Notes: generated by a model from the letters alone, not told the origin. A stretch of 64,000 bases of DNA from Agromyces ramosus (GCF_004216665.1 NZ_SGWY01000001.1:1302001-1366000), one strand, 5' to 3'. Positions 33,018-43,700 are shown, numbered from the stretch's first letter. Translations and numbers: made by a program.

Positions 33018-33515
33018 TCAGGACCGCCCGAATCGGGCGGTGCGCCGGCCCAACCGACGGACACGCTTCAGGTCGGCCTCGGCCTGCTCGCGATCGGTCG
33101 GCGTCGTGATCGACGCCGCGATCGTGTGGAACGCGACGAACTCCGCCATCTTGCGCGCCCGCTTCGCCTGCGCACGCCGCCGCTTGATCGTCTTGGCTCG
33201 TCGCTTGACGTCGGAATCCTCGAGCGCCTTTCGCCGTGCGTCGCCCGAGCTCGTGGCTCGGACCGACGCGAGCTCGAGGCGCGAAGCTGCCCGCTTGGCG
33301 GTCCGCTTCGCGCGTTGCGGATTCGCGTCGAGTTCGCGCCGCGCCGCGCGCACGTCCTCCTGGGCGGAGGCCGTGACCGCCTCGAGGCTCGCGCGGGCGT
33401 CGCGCGACAGTGTCTTCGCCAGCTTCCGCGTCTCCCTGCCCGCCCGCTTCGCCTCGGCGACGGCCTTGCGCGCCTCGCGTCGTTCGCGGCGCTGCACCTC
33501 GTTCGCCCGTGCCAT
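33018..33515 (-). CDS. Highly basic coiled-coil protein
   Basis: A 165-residue Arg/Lys/Ala-rich protein, beginning MARANEVQRRERREARKAV, predicted almost wholly helical and probably coiled-coil. No membrane segment or recognised domain. GGGAGGGT precedes the ATG. Its charge suggests nucleic-acid or membrane-surface binding, but this is speculation. Probably co-transcribed with the LuxR gene 18 bases after it. Confidence 0.65.
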   Translation of the reverse strand: MARANEVQRRERREARKAVAEAKRAGRETRKLAKTLSRDARASLEAVTASAQEDVRAARRELDANPQRAKRTAKRAASRLELASVRATSSGDARRKALEDSDVKRRAKTIKRRRAQAKRARKMAEFVAFHTIAASITTPTDREQAEADLKRVRRLGRRTARFGRS

Positions 33516-33632
33516 GACACCCTCCCATCGGGTTTCACGACCAGTGTGGCACCGGAGCCGACGCTGCGCACGGCGGTTGACGGCCCCCGGTGCGGGCGGC
33601 TACCCGCGCTCGGGAGGCGACGCCTCCGCCGC

Positions 33633-34346
33633 TCAGACCTCGATCGCCCCGCCGTGCTCCTGGAGGTGGCGCCGCAGGGTGAGCTCGGGGTCCGATGCCT
33701 GGCGCTCCCGATATCCCGCGAAGTCGAGCTGCCGGCGCAGACTCGTGCCCTCCCGCATCTGATCGGCCTGCGCGGTCTCGGTGCGCTGGATCTGCCGGGC
33801 CAGTTCGACGACGTCGTCCACGCGGTCGGATGCCACGACCAGCACGCCGTCGTCGTCGGCGAACACGTGATCCGCCTCGGTCACGGCGATCCCGTCGAGG
33901 AACGCGGTCGGCATCCGACGACCGGCGGGCGGCACGCGACGGGGACCGTAGGGGCACGCGCCCAGGCTGAACACCGGCAGGCCGATCTCGCGGAGCTGGG
34001 CGGTGTCGCGGTGCAGGCCCCAGACGACCACCGCGGCGAGCCCGGCACGCTCCGCCTCGAGCACCATCAGGTCGCCGATGCACGCCTCGTCGAGTCGGCC
34101 GCCGTTGTCGATCACGAGCACGTCGCCGGGAGCCGCGTCGTCGATCGTCTCGAGCAGCACGTCGACGCTGCCGAGGTGCGTGACCGGACGCGCGCGTCCT
34201 CCGAGCGGCGGGCACGGCGCCAGCGCCCGAATGGCGACCGGCGCGAGGCGCGCGTCGACGCCGAGGCGCAGTGCCGCGTCGGCGAGCGCCGCGGTCGGCG
34301 GTGCGGATGCCCCGGAGACGGGTGTTGCGGCAGTGGCGTCGTGCAT
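33633..34346 (-). CDS. RraA-family aldolase-like protein
   Basis: A 237-residue protein of the RraA/HMG-aldolase fold: GDVLVIDNGGRLDEACIGDLM, VVWGLHRDTAQLREIGLPVF with the family Arg-Asp pair, and a C-terminal VFADDDGVLVV. Relatives are 4-hydroxy-4-methyl-2-oxoglutarate aldolases and oxaloacetate decarboxylases, or RNase E inhibitors in Proteobacteria. GGAGG lies before ATG 34346; a longer frame upstream has no ribosome site. Substrate unknown. Confidence 0.82.
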   Translation of the reverse strand: MHDATAATPVSGASAPPTAALADAALRLGVDARLAPVAIRALAPCPPLGGRARPVTHLGSVDVLLETIDDAAPGDVLVIDNGGRLDEACIGDLMVLEAERAGLAAVVVWGLHRDTAQLREIGLPVFSLGACPYGPRRVPPAGRRMPTAFLDGIAVTEADHVFADDDGVLVVASDRVDDVVELARQIQRTETAQADQMREGTSLRRQLDFAGYRERQASDPELTLRRHLQEHGGAIEV

Positions 34347-34416
34347 GATCGACCTCCGAATCGTGCTGGCGGTTCGAGCATGCCACGCGGACGCGTGCCG
34401 CGCCCGCGGCATCCGC

Positions 34417-34764
34417 TCAGTCCTCGTCGATGAGCTCGAGCAGCTTCTTCGCCTCGTCGCGGATCTCGTCGTGGTCGAATTGCCCGGCGCGGCTCTCGAG
34501 CGCGATCACGCCGCAACGGTGCACCTTCGTGAAGTCGCCGTATGGGAACTTGTAGTGGCCCTTGGTCTCCCGGGCGACCTCGTCGTCGACGCCGAGATGC
34601 CAGTGGCCGTACTCGGCCCAGCCGTGCTTCTCGATGAACGCGTTCTCCTCGTCGGGCGTCGGGGCGTCCTCGCTCCAGTCGTCGCGCTCGTCGCGGACGA
34701 CCTTGCCGTCACGTACGAGCGAGCGAGCCTGACGGAGTCCTGGCTCGTGCAGCTTCACGGTCAT
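34417..34764 (-). CDS. Conserved hypothetical protein
   Basis: A 115-residue soluble protein with many charged and aromatic residues: EENAFIEKHGWAEYGHWHLG and KGHYKFPYGDFTKVHRCGV. The sequence looks like a compact folded domain and I believe similar proteins occur widely in Actinobacteria, but I cannot name a function. GGAGGGAG precedes ATG 34764. Confidence 0.72.
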   Translation of the reverse strand: MTVKLHEPGLRQARSLVRDGKVVRDERDDWSEDAPTPDEENAFIEKHGWAEYGHWHLGVDDEVARETKGHYKFPYGDFTKVHRCGVIALESRAGQFDHDEIRDEAKKLLELIDED

Positions 34765-34846
34765 GCGGTGCTCCCTCCTCGGAAAGCGGTCGCACGAGGT
34801 CCGCCGTGCGATCACCTTCCCGGTCTACGAGCGCGCGGGCGTCGCG

Positions 34847-35563
34847 TCAACGGGTTGCGGATGCCGCGAGAGGGCTCTGCTCGGTCGCCGACGCGCTGGC
34901 AGGGCCGGCGACGTCGATGCGCGTTCGGCCTCCCACGAAGCGCTCGGTGTCCGACACCGCCGCGGTGAGCAGGGCGACGAGCTGGTCGTCGGGATCGACC
35001 ACGCAGGCCCGTGCGATCCCGTCGACCGCGACGGTCACGATGTCGCGGCATTGCCGGACGGTCATCCCGGGCCGCATGCGCACACGGGGCATCTCGTCGA
35101 TGAACCGGGTCGCCCACTCATCCGCATCGGGGGCTGCGCGGAGCGCCGCCCGGGCCAGGGTCGCCGCCTCGACAGCGGACTCATCGCGCCGGTCGCGGAG
35201 GACATCGAGGGCGACATGCAGCCCCACGGCCTGCGAGCGCTGGCGCTCCTCGGCGACGATGGGCAGGGCGGCATGCGCGGCTCGCACGGCGAGCAGGACG
35301 TCGAGCAACGGATCGTCGCTCGTCAGGCCGACGACGCTCGGGATCAGCGGCGTGAGCCGGGCGCGGCCGGTGTCGCTCGTGCGGTCGTTCACCATGCGGG
35401 CGAGATGCGCGAGCGTTCCGTGCGTGCAGGCGGGATGGTCGCTCCAGCGCTCTCCCGCGAGATACGAGGCGAACTCCATGAAGCACGCCCCACTGCGTGG
35501 TGAGCGGTGCCGGCCGGGAGACAGGATCGGCAGGAACTCGGTTTGGGCGATCACGCTGCGCAT
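34847..35563 (-). CDS. Conserved hypothetical protein
   Basis: A 238-residue protein. Its N-terminal 60 residues (LPILSPGRHRSPRSGACFME, then HPACTHGTLAHLARMVNDRTSD) look well conserved, with Cys and His residues that could bind metal; the rest is helical and Ala-rich. GAGGAGG precedes ATG 35563. It diverges from the TetR gene at 35663. No family recognised. Confidence 0.68.
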   Translation of the reverse strand: MRSVIAQTEFLPILSPGRHRSPRSGACFMEFASYLAGERWSDHPACTHGTLAHLARMVNDRTSDTGRARLTPLIPSVVGLTSDDPLLDVLLAVRAAHAALPIVAEERQRSQAVGLHVALDVLRDRRDESAVEAATLARAALRAAPDADEWATRFIDEMPRVRMRPGMTVRQCRDIVTVAVDGIARACVVDPDDQLVALLTAAVSDTERFVGGRTRIDVAGPASASATEQSPLAASATR

Positions 35564-35650
35564 GGGAACCTCCTCGCTCCCTCCACTCTGCGCTCGTCCG
35601 GCCCGGGATTCAAGGCCGATCGACGACGGGCGGGAGCAACCACCGTTCCG

Positions 35651-35656
35651 TACCAT
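35651..35656 (+). promoter_or_regulatory. -10 TACCAT, leaderless promoter of the TetR gene
   Basis: Exactly six bases before ATG 35663, placing the transcript start at the start codon. Confidence 0.55.
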
Positions 35657-35662
35657 GCAGAT

Positions 35663-36241
35663 ATGGCACGCAGGGGTGCGTACGCGAAGGGCGTCGCGAA
35701 GCGCGAGGAGATCCTCACCGCGGCGCTCGACGTGATCGCGCGCAACGGGTACCGCCGCACGTCGGTGCGCGAGCTCGCCGACGCCGTCGGGCTCAGCCAA
35801 GCCGGCCTCCTGCACTACTTCGCATCGAAGGAGGAGCTCTTCCAGGAGATCCTCCGCAAGCGCGACGACGTCGACATGGCGGCGTTCGACGACGAGCGCG
35901 AGCATCGCATCGACGGGTTCTTCGCGCTGATCCGGCACAACTCCGAGGTGCCGGGGCTCGTGCAGCTCTACGCCCAGGTCTCGACCGAGGCGTGCGACCC
36001 CGAGCACCCGGCGCATGCCTTCTTCGTCGAGCGCTACGAGCAGTTCCGCGAAATATTCGGCAAGCTCCTGCGCGAGGAGCAGGCGGCGGGCAACATCGAC
36101 CCCGACCTCGACGCCGACCGCATCGCCAACCTGTTCCTGGCCGCCGCCGATGGCCTCCAGACCCAGTGGATGCTCGATCCCTCGATCGACATGGCCGACC
36201 ACGTCGCCTACCTCTGGCACCTCGTCACGCGAAGGGACTGA
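35663..36241 (+). CDS. TetR-family transcriptional regulator
   Basis: A 192-residue regulator. The N-terminal HTH is clear: KREEILTAALDVIARNGYRRTSVRELADAVGLSQAGLLHYF, with the typical FASKEELFQEIL. The C-terminal half is the ligand and dimer domain. ATG 35663 is preceded by TACCAT at leaderless distance. Neighbours are a divergent hypothetical gene and a downstream ROK gene, so the target is not evident. Confidence 0.9.
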   Translation: MARRGAYAKGVAKREEILTAALDVIARNGYRRTSVRELADAVGLSQAGLLHYFASKEELFQEILRKRDDVDMAAFDDEREHRIDGFFALIRHNSEVPGLVQLYAQVSTEACDPEHPAHAFFVERYEQFREIFGKLLREEQAAGNIDPDLDADRIANLFLAAADGLQTQWMLDPSIDMADHVAYLWHLVTRRD

Positions 36242-36400
36242 GCGGATGCCGCGGGCACCGCCCGCGTCCACGACGTGCCGTCAGTGGTCGCCGACCACGC
36301 CCTCGCGGGGGCGAAGCCACGCGTCGCCCGGTGAACGCGCGGATCGCGTGCCCCGAACGGGGTACGTGACCCGCGGCGACACGCCCAGCATGCTTGCGAC

Positions 36401-37657
36401 ATGACGAACGTCGGCGAGACATCCGTTCCCACCACGACCGGCCCGCTGGCCGCCCATCGCGAACACTCCATCCTCGTGCTCGAACACCTCGTGACCCACG
36501 GGCCGGCGACCCGCAGCGAGCTCGCCACCGCGACCGGACTCGGTCGCGGCGCGATCGCCGGCCTCACCGCACGCCTCATCGACGCCGGCGTGCTCAGGCC
36601 GGCCGAGCACGATCCCTCCGGCGACGGCCGGGCGACCCCGCTCTCGCTCTCGGCCGCCGACCACGTGCTCGTCACCACGCTGCTGCGTCCCGACGAAGCG
36701 GTGGCGACGGTCGCCCGCCTCTCCGGCGAGGAACTCGCGCGCTTCACGGTCCCGCTCGACGACCCAGTCGCCGACGACGAGGCTCCGCCCGCCGCGAGTC
36801 GCGCCCTCGACGCCCTCGCCGTCGCACTCGACCGGGCGCTGGCGCGCGCCGAGCGCTCGGAGCATCCGATCGCCGATGTCACGGTGCTCGTGGCCGGCGC
36901 GGTCGCCGGCGCTCCGCCCGTCGTGATCACCGATCCGCTCCTGGGCGCCGAGCCCGTCGACGTGCTCGGCGAGCTGCGCGTCCGTACGCCCGGGCTCGCG
37001 GCGATCGAGGCGCGACTGCTGCTGCCAGTCACCCTCGAGCCCGCCGCCGCGGCCGCGGCCGCGGCCGAGCGGGCGGAACTCCCCGGCGTGCACGACCTGC
37101 TCTACCTCGACGGCGACACCGGCATCGGCGCCGCCGCGATCTCGGGCGGCCGACCGCTCGTCGGCGCCCACGGCCTCGCCGTGACCTTCGCCCACCTGCC
37201 GGTGGTGCAGGGCGGCGTGCGCTGCGAGTGCGGGCAGCGCGGATGCCTCGCCACCGTCGCCGCGCCCGAGATCGTGCTCGAGCGCGCGGGCCTCGACACG
37301 TTCGCGGCCGGGAACGGGCACGACGCCGCCCTCGAGGAGCTCGTCGCCCGCGTCGGGGCATCCGACGACCGCGCCCGCTGGTCTTGGCTCGACGCCGCGC
37401 TCTGGATCGGACGCGCCCTGCAGCTCGTGGTGCCCGCGGTCGACCCGGCGATGGTGGTCGTCGGCGGCTACTGGTCCCAGCTGCTCGGCGACATCGACAC
37501 GGCCTACCGCTCGAACCGGCCGACGATCGGCGGCGGCGCGCTCCAGCCCGTCCCCACCATCACGGCGGGGCGGCTGGGCCCGGAAGCCGCCCTGGTCGGC
37601 GCACGACGCCAGGCGCGCGAGCGTCTCATCGCCGAGCCGCTCCTGCTCGCCGGCTGA
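36401..37657 (+). CDS. ROK-family transcriptional regulator
   Basis: A 418-residue protein with an N-terminal MarR-like winged helix (residues 20-75: THGPATRSELATATGLGRGAIAGL) followed by a ROK domain. The zinc motif CECGQRGC is present (about residue 274), but the usual following Glu is replaced (CLATVAA), and the kinase Asp region LDGDTGIGAA departs from active sugar kinases. This fits a NagC/Mlc-type sugar-responsive regulator rather than a kinase. No sugar genes adjoin it directly. Confidence 0.82.
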   Translation: MTNVGETSVPTTTGPLAAHREHSILVLEHLVTHGPATRSELATATGLGRGAIAGLTARLIDAGVLRPAEHDPSGDGRATPLSLSAADHVLVTTLLRPDEAVATVARLSGEELARFTVPLDDPVADDEAPPAASRALDALAVALDRALARAERSEHPIADVTVLVAGAVAGAPPVVITDPLLGAEPVDVLGELRVRTPGLAAIEARLLLPVTLEPAAAAAAAAERAELPGVHDLLYLDGDTGIGAAAISGGRPLVGAHGLAVTFAHLPVVQGGVRCECGQRGCLATVAAPEIVLERAGLDTFAAGNGHDAALEELVARVGASDDRARWSWLDAALWIGRALQLVVPAVDPAMVVVGGYWSQLLGDIDTAYRSNRPTIGGGALQPVPTITAGRLGPEAALVGARRQARERLIAEPLLLAG

Positions 37658-37700
37658 GGCGCGGCGCCGCGACCGATCCTCGGGAACCGGTCGCTCCCCC

Positions 37701-38498
37701 TCAGGCGCGCGAGCGCCCGGATGCCGACGACCCGCTGCCGCCGTCCGCGGGCTGCACCGCGGCTCGGCGCCCGAACCGGGACCGCAGCCCCCACGCCGTC
37801 ACCCGCGCGGCCGCCTCGATCACGATCGCCGGGCGCATCTTGGACTCGCCCCGCACGCGTTCGACGAACGTGACCGGCACCTCCACGACGTTGAGCCCCG
37901 CCTCACGCGCGTGCCACAGCATGTCGACCTGGAACCCGTAGCCGCGCGTGTGCACGGCCTCGAGGGGGATGCGGCGGATGGCGTCGGCACGGAACGCGCG
38001 ATACCCCGCCGTCGCGTCGCGGGTGTCGAGGCGCAGCATCCACCGCGCGTAGGCGCTCCCCCAGCGCGACAGCAGCTCGCGATGCCTCGGCCAGTTCTCG
38101 ATCGAGCCGCCGTCGATCCAGCGCGACCCGATCACGAGGTCGACGCGGCCACCCGGGGCATCCGCCCGCTCGAGCCGCTCGAGGAGGCTCGGCAGCTGCT
38201 CGGGCAGGTGCGATCCGTCGGCGTCGAGCTGCACGATCGGGTCGTATCCGCGCTCGAGCGCCCACGCGAACGACTCGAGGTAGGCGCCGCCGAGTCCGTT
38301 CCTGGCGGTGCGGTGCAGCACGTGCACGGCCGCGTCGGCCGCAGCCAGCTCGTCGGCGAGGTCGCCGGTGCCGTCCGGCGACGAGTCGTCGACCACGAGC
38401 ACGGATGCCTCGGGCACGGCGGCACGCACCCGAGCCACGGTGTCAGCGAGGTTCTCGCGCTCGTTGTAGGTCGGGATCACCACGAGTGTGCCGGCCAT
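37701..38498 (-). CDS. Polyprenol-phosphate mannosyltransferase-like glycosyltransferase (GT2)
   Basis: A 265-residue GT-A enzyme like dolichol/polyprenol monophosphomannose synthase. The motifs VVIPTYNERENLADTV, VVDDSSPDGTGDLAD, the DXD-type QLDADGSHLPEQ, GSRWIDGGSIENWP and DATAGYRAFRADAI are in order. It transfers a sugar from a nucleotide donor to a lipid carrier on the inner membrane face, for mannosylation of lipids or proteins. The membrane-anchor part of some family members is missing, as in Ppm1 catalytic units. GAGGTGAGGGAG precedes ATG 38498. Confidence 0.88.
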   Translation of the reverse strand: MAGTLVVIPTYNERENLADTVARVRAAVPEASVLVVDDSSPDGTGDLADELAAADAAVHVLHRTARNGLGGAYLESFAWALERGYDPIVQLDADGSHLPEQLPSLLERLERADAPGGRVDLVIGSRWIDGGSIENWPRHRELLSRWGSAYARWMLRLDTRDATAGYRAFRADAIRRIPLEAVHTRGYGFQVDMLWHAREAGLNVVEVPVTFVERVRGESKMRPAIVIEAAARVTAWGLRSRFGRRAAVQPADGGSGSSASGRSRA

Positions 38499-38743
38499 TC
38501 GCTCCCTCACCTCGGGCGGATCTGTCCGCGCTATCGTAACGGCCCGCGGCGCACTGCGACGCCCACCGTGGGCGGAGCACACCGTCACCGTCCCGTTGAA
38601 CGGCGGCTCCTGCGATGCTGGACTGGGATCACCGGCGGGATCGCCGCCACCTCCGGCACCGAGCAGTGAGGACGCCCCATGCCGAACACCAGCGTCGACA
38701 ACCCCGACCGCCCTCGTGCCGTAGCGTGACCGGCGGTTCGGGC

Positions 38744-39379
38744 GTGATCGGTGGAGGGGTGCGCCTCGCCTGGGCGGATCCTGCCGAGTTCGACCTCGCT
38801 CGAGCGTGGCGCCTGCTCGCGCCGGCGGAGGTGGCTCGCGCCACCGAGATCGCCGACGCCGCCCGCCGGAACCGTTTCCTCCTCGGGCGGATGCTCCTGC
38901 GCGATCTCGCCGCGGATGCGGGCGGGCTCCCGCCCGAGCGGGTGACGGTGACGGCCGCCTGCGAACGGTGCGGCGGCGAGCATGGGCGCCCGGCGCTGCG
39001 GTGGCCGGATGCGGCGGGGCCGCCGCCGAACGTGACGGTGGCCTCCTGCCCGCGACTCGTCGTCGCGGCGCTCGCGCCCCCGGGCATCCGGGTGGGCGTC
39101 GACGTGGAGCCGCGGCGGGCGCCGCCCGGCCACGAACCGGCGCGCCGCACGGAGCTCGCCGCCGTGCTCGGTGGCCCGTCGCGGTCCGCGGTGCGCCGAT
39201 GGGTGCGTGCCGAGGCGGTGCTGAAGGCCGACGGCCGCGGCCTGCGCGTGGATCCGGCCTCCGTCGTCGTGCGGCGGCGGCTCGCACGCATCGGCGGCGA
39301 GCCCGCGCCCTACCGGATCGTCGACCGGCGGATCGCGGACTGCCTCGTCAGTGTCGCGGCCGGCCCGGCGCCGCGCTGA
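38744..39379 (+). CDS. 4'-phosphopantetheinyl transferase (Sfp type)
   Basis: A 211-residue PPTase. The magnesium motif VGVDVEPRR and the second motif RWVRAEAVLKADGRGL (Trp...Glu...Lys) define the family. A pair of CXXC-like Cys residues lies in ACERCGGEHG. It would attach phosphopantetheine to the carrier domain of the synthetase encoded nearby on the other strand. Start uncertain: GTG 38744 is chosen because a -10-like TAGCGT covers GTG 38726; GTG 38759 is also possible. Its 3' end overlaps the M1 peptidase gene by 32 bases in convergent orientation. Confidence 0.82.
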   Translation: MIGGGVRLAWADPAEFDLARAWRLLAPAEVARATEIADAARRNRFLLGRMLLRDLAADAGGLPPERVTVTAACERCGGEHGRPALRWPDAAGPPPNVTVASCPRLVVAALAPPGIRVGVDVEPRRAPPGHEPARRTELAAVLGGPSRSAVRRWVRAEAVLKADGRGLRVDPASVVVRRRLARIGGEPAPYRIVDRRIADCLVSVAAGPAPR

Positions 39380-40709
39380 CCGCGACCGGCGGCGGGAGGG
39401 GCGGCAGCTCGGGGCGGTAGAGCCACGCCTCGAAGAACGTGCCGACGTGGTGCCCGGTTCGCGTCGCGACGAGGTCGATGAAGTCGGCCGTGGTGGCCGT
39501 GGCATGGCGATGCGTCGTGGTCCACGCCCGGAGCGCGCCGAAGAAGTCGTCATCGCCCAGGAGGAGGCGGAGGCCGTGCAGTGTCAGGGCGCCGCGCTTG
39601 TACAGGCGGTCGTCGAACATGCTCGACGGGCCGGGATCGCCGATGAGGAGGTCCTCGGGCAGGCGGGCGAGGCGGGCGTGGTGCTCCCGGGCGAGCTGGT
39701 CCGCCGAGGCGGCGCCCGAGGCATCCGACCACAGCCACTCGGCGTAGCAGCAGAATCCCTCGTTGAGCCAGATGTCCTGCCAGCGGGCGAGGCCCACGCT
39801 GTTGCCGAACCACTGGTGGGCGAGCTCGTGGGCGATGAGCCGCTCCTCGCCACCGTGGCCGTCGATGTGGTTGGCGCCGAACACGGCGAGGCCCTGCGCC
39901 TCGAGCGGGATCTCGAGCTCGTCGGGCGTCACGACCACCGCGTAGCGCTCGAACGGATACGGGCCGAACGCGGACGCGAAGACCTCGAGCATGCGGGGCA
40001 GCGGGCCGAAGTCGGCGTTCACGCGACGCTCCAGCGACTTGGGGAAGTACACGGCACCCTCGGCCCCGTCGAAGGGCAGCGTGCGCTTCGCGTACCGACC
40101 GACCTGCAGCATCACGAGGTAGCTCGCGGTGGGCTCGCGCTGGTCGTACACCCACACGCCCTGTCCGCTGATGACCCGGTGGTCCTCGAGTTCGCCGTTG
40201 GCGACGACGGTGTAGGCGGCATCCGTCTCGAAGCGGATGCGATAGCTCGCCTTGTCGAACGGGTGGTCGTTGCACGGGAACCAGGTCGGCGCCCCCGAGG
40301 GCTGCGACGCCACCAGCACGCCGTCATCGAGCTCCTCCCAGCCGATCGCGCCCCAGGATCGGGTGCGTCGGGGCTTCGGGGCGCCGCCGTACTCGACGAC
40401 GACGAGGAACTCGGCACCGGGCTCGACGGGTCGCTCGGGCGTGATGCGCAGCTTGCCCTGCACCTGGCGGAACTCCGCCCGCCGTCCTTCGACCCGCACG
40501 ACCGAGGCGGAGAGGCCGACCAGGTCGAGGCTGAACCGGGCGAGCCGCTGGTTCGCCCGCAGCAGCAGCTCGGCGCTGCCGTCGAGTCGGTTGCGGGCGA
40601 TGCGGTAGCGCAGGGAGAGGACGATCGACACCGTGCGATACCCGCCGTTGCCGCTCTGCGGCAGGTAGGCATCGCCCGCCGTGTCGACGCCGATCTCGGA
40701 GGCCTCCAT
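39348..40709 (-). CDS. M1-family zinc metallopeptidase beside the poly-amino-acid synthetase
   Basis: A 453-residue peptidase with the zinc motif HELAHQWFGN and, 18 residues on, the third ligand Glu in LNEGFCCYAE. The GAMEN-like exopeptidase loop is altered to EAQGLAV. N-terminal beta domain and Tyr-containing LYKRGALTLHG complete the family pattern; it lacks the large C-terminal domain of full-length APN enzymes. No signal peptide. Its ATG overlaps the synthetase stop (ATGA). In producers of epsilon-polylysine, peptidases degrade the polymer; a trimming or self-protection role is inferred. Confidence 0.88.
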   Translation of the reverse strand: MEASEIGVDTAGDAYLPQSGNGGYRTVSIVLSLRYRIARNRLDGSAELLLRANQRLARFSLDLVGLSASVVRVEGRRAEFRQVQGKLRITPERPVEPGAEFLVVVEYGGAPKPRRTRSWGAIGWEELDDGVLVASQPSGAPTWFPCNDHPFDKASYRIRFETDAAYTVVANGELEDHRVISGQGVWVYDQREPTASYLVMLQVGRYAKRTLPFDGAEGAVYFPKSLERRVNADFGPLPRMLEVFASAFGPYPFERYAVVVTPDELEIPLEAQGLAVFGANHIDGHGGEERLIAHELAHQWFGNSVGLARWQDIWLNEGFCCYAEWLWSDASGAASADQLAREHHARLARLPEDLLIGDPGPSSMFDDRLYKRGALTLHGLRLLLGDDDFFGALRAWTTTHRHATATTADFIDLVATRTGHHVGTFFEAWLYRPELPPLPPPVAVSAAPGRPRH

Positions 40710-43700
40710 CAGCGCACCTGGGCGTGGTAGTCGGCGACGTTCACGGCACGCCAGGGGCCGATGGGGTTGCCGCTCCAGCGACTGCCGACCGGGACCTCCT
40801 CGCCGCGCATCACGAGCGAGGCCGGACCGACCGTCGCGTGCGCGCCGATCCGCGCGGCGGGCAGGATCACGCTGTGGGGCCCGAGCGTCGCGCCCGGCTC
40901 GATCGTGACCTCGTCCATGCTCATGATTCGATCATGGAACAGGTGCGTCTGCACCACGCAGCCGCGATTCACCGTGGATCCGTCGCCGAGGGTGACGAGA
41001 TCGGCCTCGGGGAGCCAGTAGCTGTCGCACCAGACGCCGCGGCCGATGTGCGCGCCGAGCGTGCGCAACCAGACGGCGAGTGCCGGGGTTCCGGCGGCCG
41101 CGCGGGCGAACCACGGTGCCGCGACCATCTCGACGAACGTGTCCGACACCTCGGTGCGCCACACGAAGCTGGACCAGAGCGGATGCTCCCCCGCCCTGAT
41201 CCGGCCGACGAACGCCCACTTCGCGAGCGTCGAGGCGAGCGCGGCCACCGCACCGGCGGCGAGCATCACGACCCCGCTGAGCAGGAGCGCGACGAACACC
41301 CCGAACACCGCGGTGAGCGCCGCGAGCGTGAACAGCACGCCGAGGCCGATGCCGCAGGTGACGAACACCGGCACGATCCTGCAGAGCTCCCACAGCGTGC
41401 GGGCGACCCGCAGGCGGAACGGGGGCCGGTAGGTGCGGCGCTCGTCGGTCTCCAGCGCCGAGCGGCGCAGGCGCACCGGGGGCGACCCGAGCCACGACGT
41501 GCCGGGCTTCGACTTCACCGGCGCCACCGACAGCACCGCCACGAGCGCGTCGCGGGCGAGCCGATGGCCGGCGGCCGCGATGCCCGAGTTGCCGAGGAAC
41601 GCGCGCTTGCCGATTCGGGCCCGGTCCAGGCGCATCCAGCCGCCCTGCAGCTCGTACGACGCGACCATGGTGTCGTCAGCCAGGAACGCGTGGTCGTCGA
41701 TGGTGGTCATCGACGGGATGAGGAGCACCGTGGACGCCTCGACCCCGCGGCCCACCTCGGCGCCGAGCAGGCGCAGCCACACCGGCGTGAACAGGCTCGA
41801 GTAGAGCGGGAACAGGATGGTGCGCGAGGCGTCCATCAGCCGCTCGATGGTCCACGCCTGCCAGCCGACCCGGCTGCGCACCGGATGCCGGCCCTCGTGC
41901 AGCCCGATCCCGAGGAGACGCACGGCGACCATGACGAGGCCGGCGAAGGCGACGCCGGCCACGAGGGTCGCGGGAACCAACCAGGCCAGGGCGCGGAGCG
42001 CGGCGTCGCCCAGCGAGTCCGCGCCGGCCATCCCCACGGCGGTCACCGCCCCACCGGCGGCGAAGGCGGCGATCGGCAGGAGCGAGAGGAAGAGCGACGA
42101 CGCGCCGTACGCGACGAGCCAACGCGTCCGCCGAGGAGGCGCGTCGGTGAGCGGGGCCGCAGGGCCGATCCGCTCGGCGGGCGACCCCGCCCAGCGCTGT
42201 CCGGCCGGCACGCGGCCGAAGACGGCGGAGCCCGGCGCGATCTCGGCGCCCTTCCCGATCCGGGCGCCGGGAAGGAGCGTGCTGCGCGCACCGACCGTCG
42301 AGCCGGCTCCGATGCGCATCCGGCCGATGCGCACGACGTCGCCGTCGATCCAGGTGCCGGCGAGGTCGACCTCGGGCTCGATCGCGGCCCGATCGCCGAT
42401 CGTCAGCATGCCGGTGACGGGCGGCAGCGTGTGCAGGTCCACGTCCTCGCCGATCCTCGCACCGAGCGCGCGAGCGTAGTTCGACACCCACGGTGCGCCC
42501 GAGAGGCCCACCGCGTCGACCTGGTGGGCGATCTGGTCGGCGAGCCACATGCGCAGGTGCACGGCACCGCCCCGCGGGTAGTCGCCCGGCTCGAGCCCGG
42601 CGAGCAGGATCCTCGCCCCCGCGATCGCGATGGCCATGCGGCCGAACGGCGTGGCGAAGATCGCGAGTCCGAGGAGGAGCACCCACGACGGCACCGTCGG
42701 CAGGAACCCGAAGTCGTCGCTCAGGGCGTCGAGGATCGTCGTGGCGGTCAGCAGGTAGAGCAGCCATCGCGCGCCGCTCAGGATGAACAGCGGCACGCCC
42801 GCGAGCGTCTGCACCCACTGCGTGCCGCGCGGCGTCGGGACCGGTTGGCGGAACGACGACGCCGCCGAGCCCGGCTCCGGCGCGCGCGCGTCGAGCTCGT
42901 CCGCCATCGCGCCGAGGCGGGGATGGTCGTAGATGTCGGCGACCGTGAAGTCCGGGTCGCGTGCGCGGATCCGGCTCACGAGCTGGGCGGCCGCGAGGGA
43001 TCCCCCGCCCAGGTCGAAGAAGCTCGCGTCCGGTTCCGACACCGGCACGCCGAGGACCGCCTGCCACTGCTCGGCGAGCCAGGCAGCGGATGCCCCGAGG
43101 CCGGCGGCATCCGGCTCCACCCCGGCCAGCGGCCAGGGCAGGGCCGCCCGGTCGACCTTGCCCGACGTGCGGGTGGGGAGGTCGTCGACGATCGCGAGCA
43201 GCGGCACGAGCGCCGCCGGGAGCTCCTCGGTGAGGCGGGTGCGGGCGGCGTCGCGGTCGAACCCGTGGGCGACCGCGAGGTAGCCGACGAGCACCTGGTT
43301 GCCCGCCTCTGTTCGTCGCACCGCGGCCGCGGCTCCCGAGACGCCGGGCAGCGCCTGGAGCGCCGACTCGATCTCGCCGAGCTCGATGCGTCGGCCGCCG
43401 ACCTTCACCTGGTCGTCGGCACGTCCCTGGAAGAGCAGCCCCTCGCGATCGAACACCACGAGATCGCCCGAGCGGTACGCCCGCTCCCAGCCGAGCGTCG
43501 GCATCGGCGAGTACTTCACCGCGTCCTTCTCCGGGTCGAGGTATCGGGCGAGGCCCACGCCGCCGATGATGAGCTCGCCGACCGCGCCCTCGGCCACGGG
43601 CCGCTCGTCGGCGTCGACCACGGCGAGCGCCCAGCCGTCGAGCGGGAGGCCGATGCGCACCGGGCCCGTGCCGTCGAGGAGCGCGGCGCAGGCGACGACC

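Noticed and set aside
31209-34433. A 1074-codon plus-strand frame opposite the LuxR and neighbouring genes
   Set aside because: Same shadow pattern; it spans several well-supported minus-strand genes with good ribosome sites.
38726-38743. GTG 38726 as the PPTase start
   Set aside because: It overlaps a -10-like TAGCGT (38722-38727), so a start at 38744 or 38759 fits better, though this is not settled.
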